Of a stretch of 64,000 nt of DNA, positions 33,397 to 43,732 are shown one piece after another. The DNA comes from Magnetospirillum sp. XM-1 (GTDB taxonomy: Bacteria > Pseudomonadota > Alphaproteobacteria > Rhodospirillales > Magnetospirillaceae). The stretch covers positions 62,001 through 126,000 of the forward strand of contig NZ_LN997848.1 in assembly GCF_001511835.1 (NCBI RefSeq), read 5' to 3'. Under the pieces are notes generated by a model. The model made no database searches and was not told the DNA's origin. It was given only the letters and a program-made list of their open reading frames with translations. The stretch's first letter is position 1. Each line of letters begins with the position of its first letter. Position numbers and translations under genes: made by a program.

Positions 33397-34435
33397 GGTT
33401 GCGGGGCTCGAGATCGTTCATCCCGGCCTTTACACCACGATTCAGGATCTGGGCCGCTTGGGCTTTCAGGACCAGGGCGTGCCCCCCGCCGGCGCGCTGG
33501 ACCCCGTCGGTCTGCGCCTCGCCAACGCCCTGGCCGGCAATGCCGGCGGAGAGGGCGCGCTGGAGATCAGTTATATGGGACCCGTCATCCGCGTCGCGGC
33601 GGATTCGGTGCGGATCGGCGTGGCGGGCGAGGTCAAGCTGGTCATCGCCGAGAACGGGACGCCCCGGCCGGTGGCCTCCAACCGCTCACACCGCCTGAAG
33701 CGCGGCGACGTGCTGACGATCGGCGCGGTGAGCGGATCGTCCACCGCCTACCTAGCGGTCGAAGGCGGCTTCGCCCTGGCCCCGGTGATGGGCAGCCTGT
33801 CCACCTATGCCCGCGCCGGGCTGGGGCCGCTGGGGGGCAGGCCGCTCGCGGCCGGAAGCAGAGTGCCGCTGCGGCTAGGCGATTGCGCCGGCCGCGATGA
33901 GACGGCGCTGGGCCGCCCCATGGAGTACGGGGCCGGGCCGATCCGGGTGGTTCTGGGCCCCCAGGCCGATGCCTTCACCGAGGACGCCGTCGCCACCCTG
34001 CTTGGATCGGAATACCGCGTCACCCGCGAGGCGGACCGCATGGGCCTGCGCCTCGACGGGCCCAGGCTGGCCCATCGGGGCTCCGCCGACATCGCCTCGG
34101 ACGGGCTGGTCGGCGGCTGCATCCAGGTGCCGGGCAACGGCCAGCCCATCATCGTGCTGGCCGACCGCCAGACGGTGGGCGGCTATGCCAAGATCGCCAC
34201 GGTGATCTCCGCCGACCTGCCACGGCTGGGCCGCGCCGTGCCGGGAACCGTGCTGACCTTCGCCGCCGTGAGCGTCGCCGAGGCGGAAGCGGCGCGGCGC
34301 CATCTGGAAAGGGGCGTGCGGCAAGCCATCGAAACGATGACGTCGCTCTCGCCCACCGGCATCGACATGGAGGCACTCTATGGTTCCGACCTGGTCTCGG
34401 GCATAGTGGACGCGGTCAGCGGATTGGGAAGGTAG
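33389..34435 (+). CDS. pxpC: 5-oxoprolinase subunit PxpC
   Basis: 348 residues, KipA family: GLYTTIQDLGRLGFQDQGVPPAGALDP at the start, AYLAVEGGFALAPVMGS, and DGLVGGCIQVPGNGQPIIVLADRQTVGGYAKIATV near the C-terminus. Acts with PxpB on pyroglutamate activation. Six bases separate it from pxpA. Confidence 0.94.
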   Translation: MAEVAGLEIVHPGLYTTIQDLGRLGFQDQGVPPAGALDPVGLRLANALAGNAGGEGALEISYMGPVIRVAADSVRIGVAGEVKLVIAENGTPRPVASNRSHRLKRGDVLTIGAVSGSSTAYLAVEGGFALAPVMGSLSTYARAGLGPLGGRPLAAGSRVPLRLGDCAGRDETALGRPMEYGAGPIRVVLGPQADAFTEDAVATLLGSEYRVTREADRMGLRLDGPRLAHRGSADIASDGLVGGCIQVPGNGQPIIVLADRQTVGGYAKIATVISADLPRLGRAVPGTVLTFAAVSVAEAEAARRHLERGVRQAIETMTSLSPTGIDMEALYGSDLVSGIVDAVSGLGR

Positions 34436-34441
34436 GCGGCC

Positions 34442-35212
34442 ATGGCGCTCCGCGTGGATTTGAACTCCGATTTGGGCGAGGCCTTCGGCCCCTGGTCCAT
34501 GGGCGACGACGCGGCCATGCTGGCCATCGTCTCGTCGGCCAACATCGCCTGCGGCTTCCATGCCGGCGACCCCATGGTGATGACCCGCACCATCCGGGCC
34601 GCCAAGGCGGCCGGCGTGGGCATCGGCGCCCATCCCGGCTATGCCGACCTGCAAGGCTTCGGCCGCCGCGCCATGACCTTGTCCGCCGCCGAGATCGAGG
34701 CCCTGCTCGCCTATCAGATCGGGGCGCTGAAGGGTGTCGCCGCCGCCTGCGGGGCGACGGTGGGACACGCCAAGCCGCACGGGGCGCTCAGCAATCTGGC
34801 GGCGGTGGACGGCGAGGCGGCCATGGCGGTGGCAAGGGGCATCCTGGCCGTCGACGCGGGCCTGATCCTGCTGGCCCCGGCGGGATCGGCCATGGTCGCC
34901 GCCGGGCGGCAAGTGGGGCTGAGGGTGGCGGAAGAGGTGTTCGCCGACCGCAATTACGACGATGACGGCAATCTGCTGCCGCGCTCCCACCCCAGGGCCA
35001 TGGTGCATGATCCCGAGGAGGCCGCCGCCAACGTGCTGCGCATGGTGACCCAGGGCATCCTGCGCTCGGTGAACGGCCGGATCATCGCGTGCGGCGCCCA
35101 GTCGGTCTGCGTCCACGGCGACGATGCCGGCGCCGTGGCCCTGGCCCTGCGGCTGCGCCAAGGCCTGACGGCGGCCGGAATCGAGATCGTCCCCCTGGCC
35201 GCCCTGGCCTGA
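34442..35212 (+). CDS. pxpA: 5-oxoprolinase subunit PxpA
   Basis: 256 residues, LamB/YcsF family: VDLNSDLGEAFGPW, SSANIACGFHAGDP, GIGAHPGYADLQGFGRR, HAKPHGALSN. Carries the hydrolytic site of the complex. Order B-C-A is common in proteobacteria. Confidence 0.95.
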   Translation: MALRVDLNSDLGEAFGPWSMGDDAAMLAIVSSANIACGFHAGDPMVMTRTIRAAKAAGVGIGAHPGYADLQGFGRRAMTLSAAEIEALLAYQIGALKGVAAACGATVGHAKPHGALSNLAAVDGEAAMAVARGILAVDAGLILLAPAGSAMVAAGRQVGLRVAEEVFADRNYDDDGNLLPRSHPRAMVHDPEEAAANVLRMVTQGILRSVNGRIIACGAQSVCVHGDDAGAVALALRLRQGLTAAGIEIVPLAALA

Positions 35213-35410
35213 GAGACTGTCCGGGATCGCCAACCGGTTGTCTGAGGAATGCCCCAGGCCCACACGATTGCGGTACAGGGCCAAAACACAAAATGAGGCA
35301 CCAGGGTCGCCATCGCGTCCCCGCCCCGATCGTCATTCCAAAGCGCCACCTGCCCCATCACGCGCCAAACCAGACGCATAACGGGCCGATGGACGAAGCC
35401 GCCACCAAGC

Positions 35411-35635
35411 CTAGACTGAAATATCCACAATGGTGCCGATGGAGCCGCTCTTGACGGCGGAATCAGCGACCGCAGCGGCCTGCTGCGCCGACTGACCGCC
35501 TTGGGTCAGTACCTGCGCAATGGCTTGGGCGGCCATCTCTTCCTGCTTGATAACCGTCAGCGGCGCCTGCAATCCCGCGGCGGCCCGCTGAAGATAGAGC
35601 GCCGAATTCCCGGCGCCGACGGATGATGCGTCCAT
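35411..35635 (-). CDS. YjfB-like putative motility protein
   Basis: 74 residues (MDASSVGAGNSALYLQRAAAGLQAPLTVIKQEEMAAQAIAQVL). Similar in layout to the YjfB/DUF family annotated as putative motility proteins. Monocistronic. Assignment by short pattern only. Confidence 0.6.
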   Translation of the reverse strand: MDASSVGAGNSALYLQRAAAGLQAPLTVIKQEEMAAQAIAQVLTQGGQSAQQAAAVADSAVKSGSIGTIVDISV

Positions 35636-35722
35636 GGTCCTGCCTTTCTGGCTGAACGGTTAGACCATTACGTTAACGCATTCTTCATTAAATGTCACGT
35701 TCTGGAATCTGGGTGTCGCCCA

Positions 35723-36253
35723 TCACTGGGGATCGCCGGCCAGCTCGCGCATCACCTGCCCCATGAGCCGGGCGAAACGGGCATCGTCCGGCCCGTCGAC
35801 CTTGCCCACCCAGCCGCGCACCCACGACAGCAGCGAGCCGCCATGGCAGAAGGCGGCCATGACGTCGATGCGCCCGCCATCGGCCCTGGCCGCGGCCGTC
35901 ACCGCCCGGCCCGCGCACAATTCGGCGGCGTCCAGATTGGCCGGCGCCCCCAGGGCCACCACCACCTTCACCTTGGGCAGGCTGGCAGCCTGGGGGTCGG
36001 AGGTCATGGCGAAGGGCCGGGCGGGAATAGCCGCCGACATGGCCGTGGCCACCTTCGCCCGCAGCTCGGCGGCCGAGGTGCCGAAGGGATCGCCATGCAC
36101 CTCCAGCAGCAGCGGCCCGGAGGAGGTGGCGGCGAAGAAGGTGCTCCAGGTGGCGGGGTTGCGATAGCCGCCCGGCACCGTGGACGGGCCGTCGCCGCAA
36201 CCGCCCACCAGGGCGGCAAGGGCGGCGGCGCCCAGCGAGAAGAGTTTCTTCAT
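35723..36253 (-). CDS. lipoprotein of unknown function
   Basis: 176 residues from ATG 36253. Signal peptide with lipobox (LVGGC, Cys at about 19), so it is anchored in a membrane. The rest (LLLEVHGDPFGTSAAELRAKVATAMSAAIPARPF) has no recognised family name but resembles small conserved alphaproteobacterial lipoproteins. Confidence 0.72.
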   Translation of the reverse strand: MKKLFSLGAAALAALVGGCGDGPSTVPGGYRNPATWSTFFAATSSGPLLLEVHGDPFGTSAAELRAKVATAMSAAIPARPFAMTSDPQAASLPKVKVVVALGAPANLDAAELCAGRAVTAAARADGGRIDVMAAFCHGGSLLSWVRGWVGKVDGPDDARFARLMGQVMRELAGDPQ

Positions 36254-36489
36254 CATACTCTAAAGTTACTCCGCCCGGGCCGTTAGGCAAGCCCATACCC
36301 GCCCTATAACCCTACTGCGATTCCACCTAATACTAGAGACTCGGTTTTCCTCAGCGCCCGTACGGTGTTACGGTATTCACCGGATAAGCTGTCAAAGCGT
36401 CCACTTCCGGTCAACGAGCCGGGCCAGGGAAGGAATTGCGCGGTGCGGGGATATTGGCCCACGCACCCGGCGTCTCGGGGGAAGAGGGC

Positions 36490-36909
36490 ATGGGACGGCG
36501 CGTCTGCGTCTTGATCATCGAGCCGAACGCCCATATGCGGCGCCTGATCGGCACGCTGATGGGTGCGGTTCCCGCCCACGAGGTGGTCGAGGCGCGCACC
36601 CCGCAGCAGGCCGAGTCGCTGGTCGCCTCGCGCACGCCCCATCTGGTGATCATGGACTGGTCCGACGACCCGACCGAGGGCGTGCTGTTCGTTCACCGGC
36701 TGCGCCGGGGCGAAATCGGCCGCGCCGACGTGCCGATCCTGGCCATCAGCCCCACCCTGCATCATGCCGTCCTGGAATCGGCGGTGGAGACCGGCATCGA
36801 CGAGATCATCGCCAAGCCCATCTCGGCGGTTGAAATCATCGCGCGGGCCACCGAACTGATTGAGCAGGATCGCCGGCGCACCGAGACGGCGGAACAGGCG
36901 GCGGAATAA
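36490..36909 (+). CDS. single-domain response regulator (receiver)
   Basis: 139 residues from ATG 36490. Receiver fold with phospho-acceptor Asp in LVIMDWSDD and Lys in IIAKPIS; there is no output domain. The acidic pair near the N-terminus is partly replaced (LIIEPNAH, where DD is usual), so metal binding may be weak. Three bases before an HPt-like gene, suggesting a phosphorelay. Confidence 0.82.
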   Translation: MGRRVCVLIIEPNAHMRRLIGTLMGAVPAHEVVEARTPQQAESLVASRTPHLVIMDWSDDPTEGVLFVHRLRRGEIGRADVPILAISPTLHHAVLESAVETGIDEIIAKPISAVEIIARATELIEQDRRRTETAEQAAE

Positions 36910-36912
36910 TCC

Positions 36913-37326
36913 TTGATGGCCGGAGACGGCGAGCTTCCCGAAATTTCCCCCGAGGCCCTGGCCCGGGCCGAGTCGGCCCTGGCCGGATTGTCGGGGCGCT
37001 ACCTCGACTGGGCCACGGCCGATTCCGTCCGGCTGCGCGCCTGCCTGGACGAAGCGCAGGCGCCCGGCGCCGACCTTGCCGCCCTGCTGCCCCGCCTCTT
37101 CACCATCAGCCACGACATGAAGGGCCAGGCGACCACCTTCGGCTACCCCCTGGTCAGCGAGCTGGGCAACCGGCTGTGCCGGCTGATCGAGGAGGCGGGA
37201 CCGGCGCCGGCGCCGGAAATCCTGGCCCGCGCCGCCCGGCTGGCGGACGGCATGGCCCAGGTCATCGCCGAACGCCTGGAGGGCGATGGCGGCGAACGGG
37301 GGCGGATCCTGCTGGATAATTGCTGA
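36913..37326 (+). CDS. HPt-like protein
   Basis: 137 residues (TTG 36913, or ATG 36916). The motif LFTISHDMKGQATTFGYPLVSELGNRLCRLIE has His followed by D-x-K-G, as in histidine phosphotransfer domains. Probably exchanges phosphate with the receiver encoded next to it. Confidence 0.75.
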   Translation: MMAGDGELPEISPEALARAESALAGLSGRYLDWATADSVRLRACLDEAQAPGADLAALLPRLFTISHDMKGQATTFGYPLVSELGNRLCRLIEEAGPAPAPEILARAARLADGMAQVIAERLEGDGGERGRILLDNC

Positions 37327-37423
37327 GTCCACCGGAGTTTTGCGGGCGAGACGCCCGCGCTCCGCGTGACGGTCCGTCCTTATTGGAGCGCGGCCGTCCC
37401 GGCCGCGTTCCACCGCCGGCCGA

Positions 37424-38569
37424 TCAGAGCCCCGCGAGATCGCGCAGTTCCTGAACCAGTTGGCGGGCCCGGGCGGTCTGGCGTTGGTTCATTCCCTTGG
37501 CGATGGCGTCGCGGGCCGCCTTGGCCCCCTCCTCGCCCTGGGCGGCGGCCAGATCATACATGACGTAGGCCCGGATGGGGTCCTTGGCGTAGAAGCCCTG
37601 GCCCTTGGCGGCCAGATCGCCCAGGGCGACCAGCGCCTCGGCATGGCCCTGGACGGCGGCGGCTTCGAGCCAGGCGACGCCTTCGACCATGTCCATGGGC
37701 AGTTCCATGCCCGCCACCTTGGCCGAGCCCAGCAGATACTGCGCCTCGGCATGGCCCCGGCGGGCGGCCGAGCGCAGCCAGCGCTCGCCCTCGTTGATGC
37801 CGGGACGCAACTGCACCGCCTGGCCCTCTTCGGCATTGAGCGGCTTGGCGGCATACCACACGGCGCCGAACGGATGGCTCTTGCGCTCGGCGTCCTTGAG
37901 GTTCCACTCCTCCTCGGCGGGCTTGCGCCACATGGCCGGGCGGGCGAGCAGCAGACGGCCGAGCCGGAAGCGGGCTTCGACGTCGCCATACAGCAGGGCG
38001 GCCTGACGGTACCAGGCCTCGGCCTGCCCCACGTCGGGAGCGACCCCATGGCCGCGCTCCAGCACGTCGGCCAGCCCCATCATGGCGCGAAGGTCGCCGT
38101 TCTGGGCGGCTTCGGCCAGCCAGGCGATGCCGTCGCGCGAGCCGATGGCGTGAACCTCGCCGTCGAGGAACAGGTCGACCCAGCGGGCCCGGCCCCGGGC
38201 ATCGCCCAGGGTGCCGGCCTTGTACCACCAGTTGCCGGCGGCGTTGAGGTCGCGGGCCACGCCCTTGCCGGCCTCGAAGGCCTTGGCCGCCTCGGCGGCG
38301 GCGGCGACATGCCCCTCGGCCCCGGCCAGGGTGAACCACACCAGCGCGGCGCGGGCATCGGCCTTCAGCCCATGGCCGCCGTCGCGATAGGCCACGGCCA
38401 GCTGGTACTGGGCCTCCATGTCGCCATTGGCGGCGGCGGCGGCCAGACCGGCATGGCGCGGCTCGGCCGCGGCGGCGGGCTTGGCGCCCTTCTTCGGCGC
38501 CGCCCCGGCCCCTTCGGCCAGAGGCAGGCTGAGAGCGAGCAACGCGGCGACGGCAGCGGCGATCCTCAT
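37424..38569 (-). CDS. periplasmic Sel1-repeat protein
   Basis: About 381 residues with a signal peptide (MRIAAAVAALLALSLPLAEGAGA). At least seven Sel1 repeats (EAQYQLAVAYRDGGHGLKADARAALVWFTLAGAEGHVAAA; AEAQYLLGSAKVAGMELPMDMVEGVAWLEAAAVQGHAEA; …). Sel1 proteins act as protein-protein scaffolds. No enzymatic domain. The longer open frame to 38635 lacks a signal peptide at its start. Confidence 0.82.
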   Translation of the reverse strand: MRIAAAVAALLALSLPLAEGAGAAPKKGAKPAAAAEPRHAGLAAAAANGDMEAQYQLAVAYRDGGHGLKADARAALVWFTLAGAEGHVAAAAEAAKAFEAGKGVARDLNAAGNWWYKAGTLGDARGRARWVDLFLDGEVHAIGSRDGIAWLAEAAQNGDLRAMMGLADVLERGHGVAPDVGQAEAWYRQAALLYGDVEARFRLGRLLLARPAMWRKPAEEEWNLKDAERKSHPFGAVWYAAKPLNAEEGQAVQLRPGINEGERWLRSAARRGHAEAQYLLGSAKVAGMELPMDMVEGVAWLEAAAVQGHAEALVALGDLAAKGQGFYAKDPIRAYVMYDLAAAQGEEGAKAARDAIAKGMNQRQTARARQLVQELRDLAGL

Positions 38570-38730
38570 GAAACGGCACTTTCCATAGGAAAAAGGACGG
38601 GGGCGCATGATTCCACTTCCCGCACAGGATGGCAATCGGAGCTTCGGCCTTCACCTTATCGCCCCACTCCGAGCTGCCATTCTATCATAAAATCAGGATG
38701 ATCCTTGCACTCGTACGCGGGCGCGCGTAA

Positions 38731-39978
<1,248 letters not shown>

Positions 39979-40001
39979 GCTTGAAGCCTAGACGGCATAA
40001 A

Positions 40002-40034
40002 AAGGGGGCGGTTCCGCGAGGAACCGCCCCTTGC
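40002..40034 (+). terminator. intrinsic terminator after aatA
   Basis: GGGGCGGTTCC/GGAACCGCCCC (40005-40015 with 40020-40030) around GCGA, with AAA before and TTGCC after. Strong stem, weak T tract. Confidence 0.7.
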
Positions 40035-40068
40035 CGTTTCACGTCGGTCTGCCCCAATCCATTCCGCC

Positions 40069-40164
40069 CGTCATGCCCGGACTTGATCCGGGCATCCATG
40101 GTTCCGCCCCCACAGCGCTAAACGGCACCGCGTGGATGGCCGGGCCACGCCCGGCCATGACGAG
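40069..40164. repeat. alphaproteobacterial palindromic intergenic repeat
   Basis: CGTCATGCCCGGACTTGATC…GGGCATCCATG is paired at a distance by TGGATGGCCGGGC…CCCGGCCATGACG. This CGTCATGCCCGG-type inverted repeat is a common REP-like unit in alphaproteobacteria. Confidence 0.65.
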
Positions 40165-40185
40165 GAGACAATGCAAACGGCTTAG

Positions 40186-41880
40186 CTAAGCCGCCTGGGT
40201 GCGGATTTCCCGCAGGAAGCCGTCGATCTCGCGGGTCAGCGTGCCGTTCTGGGTCACCATCTCGCGGGCCGAGCCGGCCACTTCCTCGGCGGCGGTGCGC
40301 GACGTGTTGGTACCCTCCTCCACCTTGCCGATATGCTCGGACACCTCGCGGGTGCCGCGCGCCGCTTCCTGCACCGAGCGGGTGATCTCGTGGATGGCGG
40401 CGTTCTGCTCCTCCACCGCGCTGGCGATGGACGACGTCGCCTCGTCCACCCGGTTGATGGTCTCGCCGATGTGACGGATGGCCGCCACCGCCTTGGTGGT
40501 CTCGGCCTGGACCGCATTGATCTGGGAGGTGATCTCCTGGGTGGCCTTGGCGGTCTGGTTGGCCAGGGTCTTCACCTCGCCCGCCACCACGGCGAAGCCT
40601 TTTCCCGCCTCGCCGGCACGGGCCGCCTCGATGGTGGCGTTCAAGGCCAGGAGGTTGGTCTGGCCGGCGATGGCGTCGATCAGCTGGACCACCTCGCCGA
40701 TGCGCCCGGCGGCGGCGGCCAGGGCCGACACCATGCCGTTGGTCTGCTCCGCCTCCTCGGCGGCGGCACGCGCGATGTCGGCGGTCAGCGCCACCTGACG
40801 GCTGATCTCGTTGCCCGACGCGCTCAATTCCTCGGCGGCCGACGCCACGGTCTGGACGTTGCCCGAGGTCTGGGCGGTGGCGGCGACCACGGCGCTGGTC
40901 TGTTCGGAGGTTTGCTCCGCCGTATGGGTCATGGCGCTGGACGCGCCGTTGAGGCGGCTTCCCACCTGGCTGATGGCCTCCACCGCCGCCTTGACCCGGC
41001 GCTCCAGCCCGTCGGCCATCTCCAGCAGCGTCCGGTTCCGGTCTTGGGCGGCGACCTGCTTCATCCGCTCCTGCTCGCTCAGAAGCCGGCGATTCTCGAG
41101 GGCCCCGCCCCGGAACACCTCCATGGCGCGGGCCAGGGCGCCCATTTCGTCCCGGCGCTCCGTCCCCTGGACCTCATGCTCGATGTCGCCCTGGGCCAGG
41201 GCGCCCATGCGGGTCACCAATTGCCCCAGCGGCCCGGTGATGGACTTGGCGATCAGCACCGCCACCACGCCGGCCAGCAGCGCGAGCGCCGCCGCCTTGA
41301 GGCCGATGTCGACCATCTTGGCCCGGTAGGCCTCGTCGATGTCGTCGATGTAGACGCCGGTACCGATCACCCAGCTCCACGGCTTGAAGTCGGCCACGTA
41401 GACCACCTTGGGCACCGGCGGCTGATCCTTGACCCGGGCCCAGTGGTAGTAGACGTATCCGCCGCCGTCCCGGCGCGACACATCGACCATCTCGCGGGTG
41501 ATGAAGATGCCGTTGGGGTCCTTCATCTGGGACTGGTCCTGCCCGACCATTTCGGGGCGCAGGGGGTGCATCACCGCGCTGTACTGGTAATTGTTGATGA
41601 AGAAGTAGTCGTTCTTGCCATAGCGCAGGAATTGCAGGGCGGTCTTGGCCAAGGCCTTGGCGTCGTCCTCGCTCAGTTCGCCCTTGGCGGCGCGGGCCTG
41701 ATAGCCGGCGACGATGGAGGTCGCCGATTCCACCAGATGCTTCAGCGACTGCCGGCGGTCCTCCACCAGCGTGTCGCGCAGCGAACTGAGGCTCTGGGCG
41801 GTCAACAGGCCCAACCCCACCACCAGCAGCGCCACCAGGGCCCAAATCTTTCCGCCAATACCCAGCTTGAGAGCCCCCAT
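40186..41880 (-). CDS. methyl-accepting chemotaxis protein with a Cache-type sensor
   Basis: 564 residues from ATG 41880. TM1 (IWALVALLVVGLGLLTAQSL), single Cache domain with the YGKNDYFFINNYQYSAVMHPLRPEMVGQD motif, TM2 (LKAAALALLAGVVAVLIA), HAMP, and signalling domain with the hairpin tip EVVQLIDAIAGQTNLLALNATIEAARAGEAGKGFAVVAGEVK. The ligand is unknown; sCache_2 domains usually bind small carboxylates. No terminal pentapeptide for CheR tethering. Confidence 0.93.
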   Translation of the reverse strand: MGALKLGIGGKIWALVALLVVGLGLLTAQSLSSLRDTLVEDRRQSLKHLVESATSIVAGYQARAAKGELSEDDAKALAKTALQFLRYGKNDYFFINNYQYSAVMHPLRPEMVGQDQSQMKDPNGIFITREMVDVSRRDGGGYVYYHWARVKDQPPVPKVVYVADFKPWSWVIGTGVYIDDIDEAYRAKMVDIGLKAAALALLAGVVAVLIAKSITGPLGQLVTRMGALAQGDIEHEVQGTERRDEMGALARAMEVFRGGALENRRLLSEQERMKQVAAQDRNRTLLEMADGLERRVKAAVEAISQVGSRLNGASSAMTHTAEQTSEQTSAVVAATAQTSGNVQTVASAAEELSASGNEISRQVALTADIARAAAEEAEQTNGMVSALAAAAGRIGEVVQLIDAIAGQTNLLALNATIEAARAGEAGKGFAVVAGEVKTLANQTAKATQEITSQINAVQAETTKAVAAIRHIGETINRVDEATSSIASAVEEQNAAIHEITRSVQEAARGTREVSEHIGKVEEGTNTSRTAAEEVAGSAREMVTQNGTLTREIDGFLREIRTQAA

Positions 41881-42226
41881 GACGCACCTCCCACGACAGA
41901 CGGAGCGAGCCTCACTCACCCCGGGCAGCAAAACCGCCGACAGACCGGACATAGTACGTTAGACCTAGATTAACCAGACATAAAGACTTTTGTGAATGCC
42001 CTCCTTGGTCTATCCGGCCGCCGCAATCACCCTCGGAAATTACGTATTTTCAACCCATTGCTGTAAGTTTCGACCAGGGCTGCCAGCCCCGAACCATAAT
42101 ACCAACGGCCAGGACGACATGGCAGGCACGACTCCAGCCCCACTTAACAACCCCGTCACATTATGCCACAACATTGGAGTGGCTCGGGTTTTGGCCCTAT
42201 GCCGCAGGACGGGCGGGATATTCCTG

Positions 42227-43276
42227 ATGCACCTGAAACGGGACCTCGAAATGACCGATTTGCGCTCGAGATCCGTGGACCTCCTGCTGGTCGAGGACAA
42301 TCCCGCCGACGCGCGCCTGATCGAACTGTTGCTGAACGAGGTGGGCGGCTTTCACTGCCGCCGCGCCGCCACTCTGGGCGACGCCGTCGCCGCCGCGATG
42401 GCCGAGCCGCCGGACGCCGTCCTGCTCGACCTTTCGCTTCCCGACGCCCACGGCATCGAAACGGTGGAGCGCCTGCGCATCGCGGCGCCGACCCTTCCCA
42501 TCGTCATCTGCACCGGCCTGGACGACGAATCCATGGGCCTGCTGGCCCTGCAGCACGGCTGCCAGGATTATCTGGTCAAGGGCCAGGGCGACGGCAACCT
42601 GATCCGCCGCACCATCCTCTACGCCATCGAGCGCAAGGCGGTCGAGGAGGAGCGCCGCACCACCGCCGAGCGCCTGAAGCGCGTCCTGCTGCAAACCGTC
42701 CGCTCGCTGTCGCTGACGCTCGAGATGCGCGACCCCTACACCACCGGCCACCAGCGCCGGGTGGCCCAGCTGTCCACCGCCATCGGCCAGCGCATGGGCC
42801 TGTCCGAAGCGACGGTGGAAGGCCTGCGGACCGGGGGATTGCTGCACGATATCGGCAAGATTCACGTCCCTGCCGAATTTCTCTCGCGCCCCGGCAAATT
42901 GTCGGCGGAAGTCCACAAGGTCATCCGCATGCATCCCCAGATGGGCTGGGAGATCATGAAGGATATCGAATTCCCCTGGCCGGTGGCCGAGATGATCCGC
43001 CAGCACCACGAACGCCTGGACGGCAGCGGCTATCCCATGGGACTGAAGGGCGACGAGATCATCCTGGAATCGCGCATCATCGCGGTGGCCGACGTGCTGG
43101 AAGCCATCTCGTCCCACCGGCCATACCGGCCGGCCCTCGGCCTGGACGTCGCCATCCAGGAACTGCGCGACCATGCGGGCACCCGCTATGACGCCACGGT
43201 GGTGCAGGCCTGCATCGAGGTGGTGGAGGAGAAGGGCGCCGGCATCCTCGACGAGGATGCGCCGCCGCCCATGTAA
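42227..43276 (+). CDS. response regulator with HD-GYP domain (RpfG-like)
   Basis: 349 residues from ATG 42227 (ATG 42251 also possible). Receiver with VEDNPADAR, phospho-Asp in AVLLDLSLPD and Lys in YLVKGQ. The HD-GYP domain has RTGGLLHDIGKIHVP, IRQHHERLDGSGYPMGLKGDEI, so it is likely an active c-di-GMP phosphodiesterase. The 346-nt region upstream holds no other supported gene. Confidence 0.92.
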   Translation: MHLKRDLEMTDLRSRSVDLLLVEDNPADARLIELLLNEVGGFHCRRAATLGDAVAAAMAEPPDAVLLDLSLPDAHGIETVERLRIAAPTLPIVICTGLDDESMGLLALQHGCQDYLVKGQGDGNLIRRTILYAIERKAVEEERRTTAERLKRVLLQTVRSLSLTLEMRDPYTTGHQRRVAQLSTAIGQRMGLSEATVEGLRTGGLLHDIGKIHVPAEFLSRPGKLSAEVHKVIRMHPQMGWEIMKDIEFPWPVAEMIRQHHERLDGSGYPMGLKGDEIILESRIIAVADVLEAISSHRPYRPALGLDVAIQELRDHAGTRYDATVVQACIEVVEEKGAGILDEDAPPPM

Positions 43277-43309
43277 TACCAGATCCCGGTGATCGCAGGC
43301 GATCACCGG

Positions 43310-43386
43310 GATCGCCCTCAATCGGCGGGCGGGCGCTGTGCGCCCTTGCCTCCCGCCGCATAAGCGGCGCGGCCCTTCGGGCCTAA
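43310..43386. repeat. dispersed intergenic repeat, copy 1
   Basis: GATCGCCCTCAATCGGCGGG…GCCTCCCGCCGCATAAGCGG…GGCCC…GGGCCTA. An inverted relative lies at about 56697-56775 after cobC. Contains small hairpins (CCGCATAAGCGG, GGCCCTTCGGGCC). Confidence 0.65.
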
Positions 43387-43423
43387 CCAAATCCCGATGA
43401 GGCCGGCTCATCGGGATTTGGTA
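43386..43423. repeat. long perfect hairpin
   Basis: ACCAAATCCCGATGA (43386-43400) pairs with TCATCGGGATTTGGT around GGCCGGC. Lies between two convergent genes and may act as a bidirectional terminator. Confidence 0.6.
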
Positions 43424-43433
43424 TAAGGGCGCG

Positions 43434-43625
43434 CTATTCGGCGGCGATGACGGAAGAACGCCCGTCGCGCCGGGCCATGCGGCGCAGTTGAGCCATCAGC
43501 AGCTCACGCGGGTTGTGGCAGGCGCCGCACCAGACGATGGCGGTGCCATCCCCATAGGAATGGACGCGATGATCACTGCTCTGCTGGCAATGCGGGCAAT
43601 CGAGCACGGTCTTGGGCAGGCTCAT
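43434..43625 (-). CDS. small zinc-ribbon protein
   Basis: 63 residues from ATG 43625. CPHCQQ and WCGACHNP make a four-Cys zinc ribbon. Function unknown. Confidence 0.62.
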   Translation of the reverse strand: MSLPKTVLDCPHCQQSSDHRVHSYGDGTAIVWCGACHNPRELLMAQLRRMARRDGRSSVIAAE

Positions 43626-43732
43626 GAACACCCCCTGGTCGAGGCCCACAGAGTTACCTGGAATCGCTCCGGAATGGAAGGCGAAACACCGCCGCCCTGA
43701 CCTGCGCTCCGCTCAGACCTGGGCGCCCCCGC

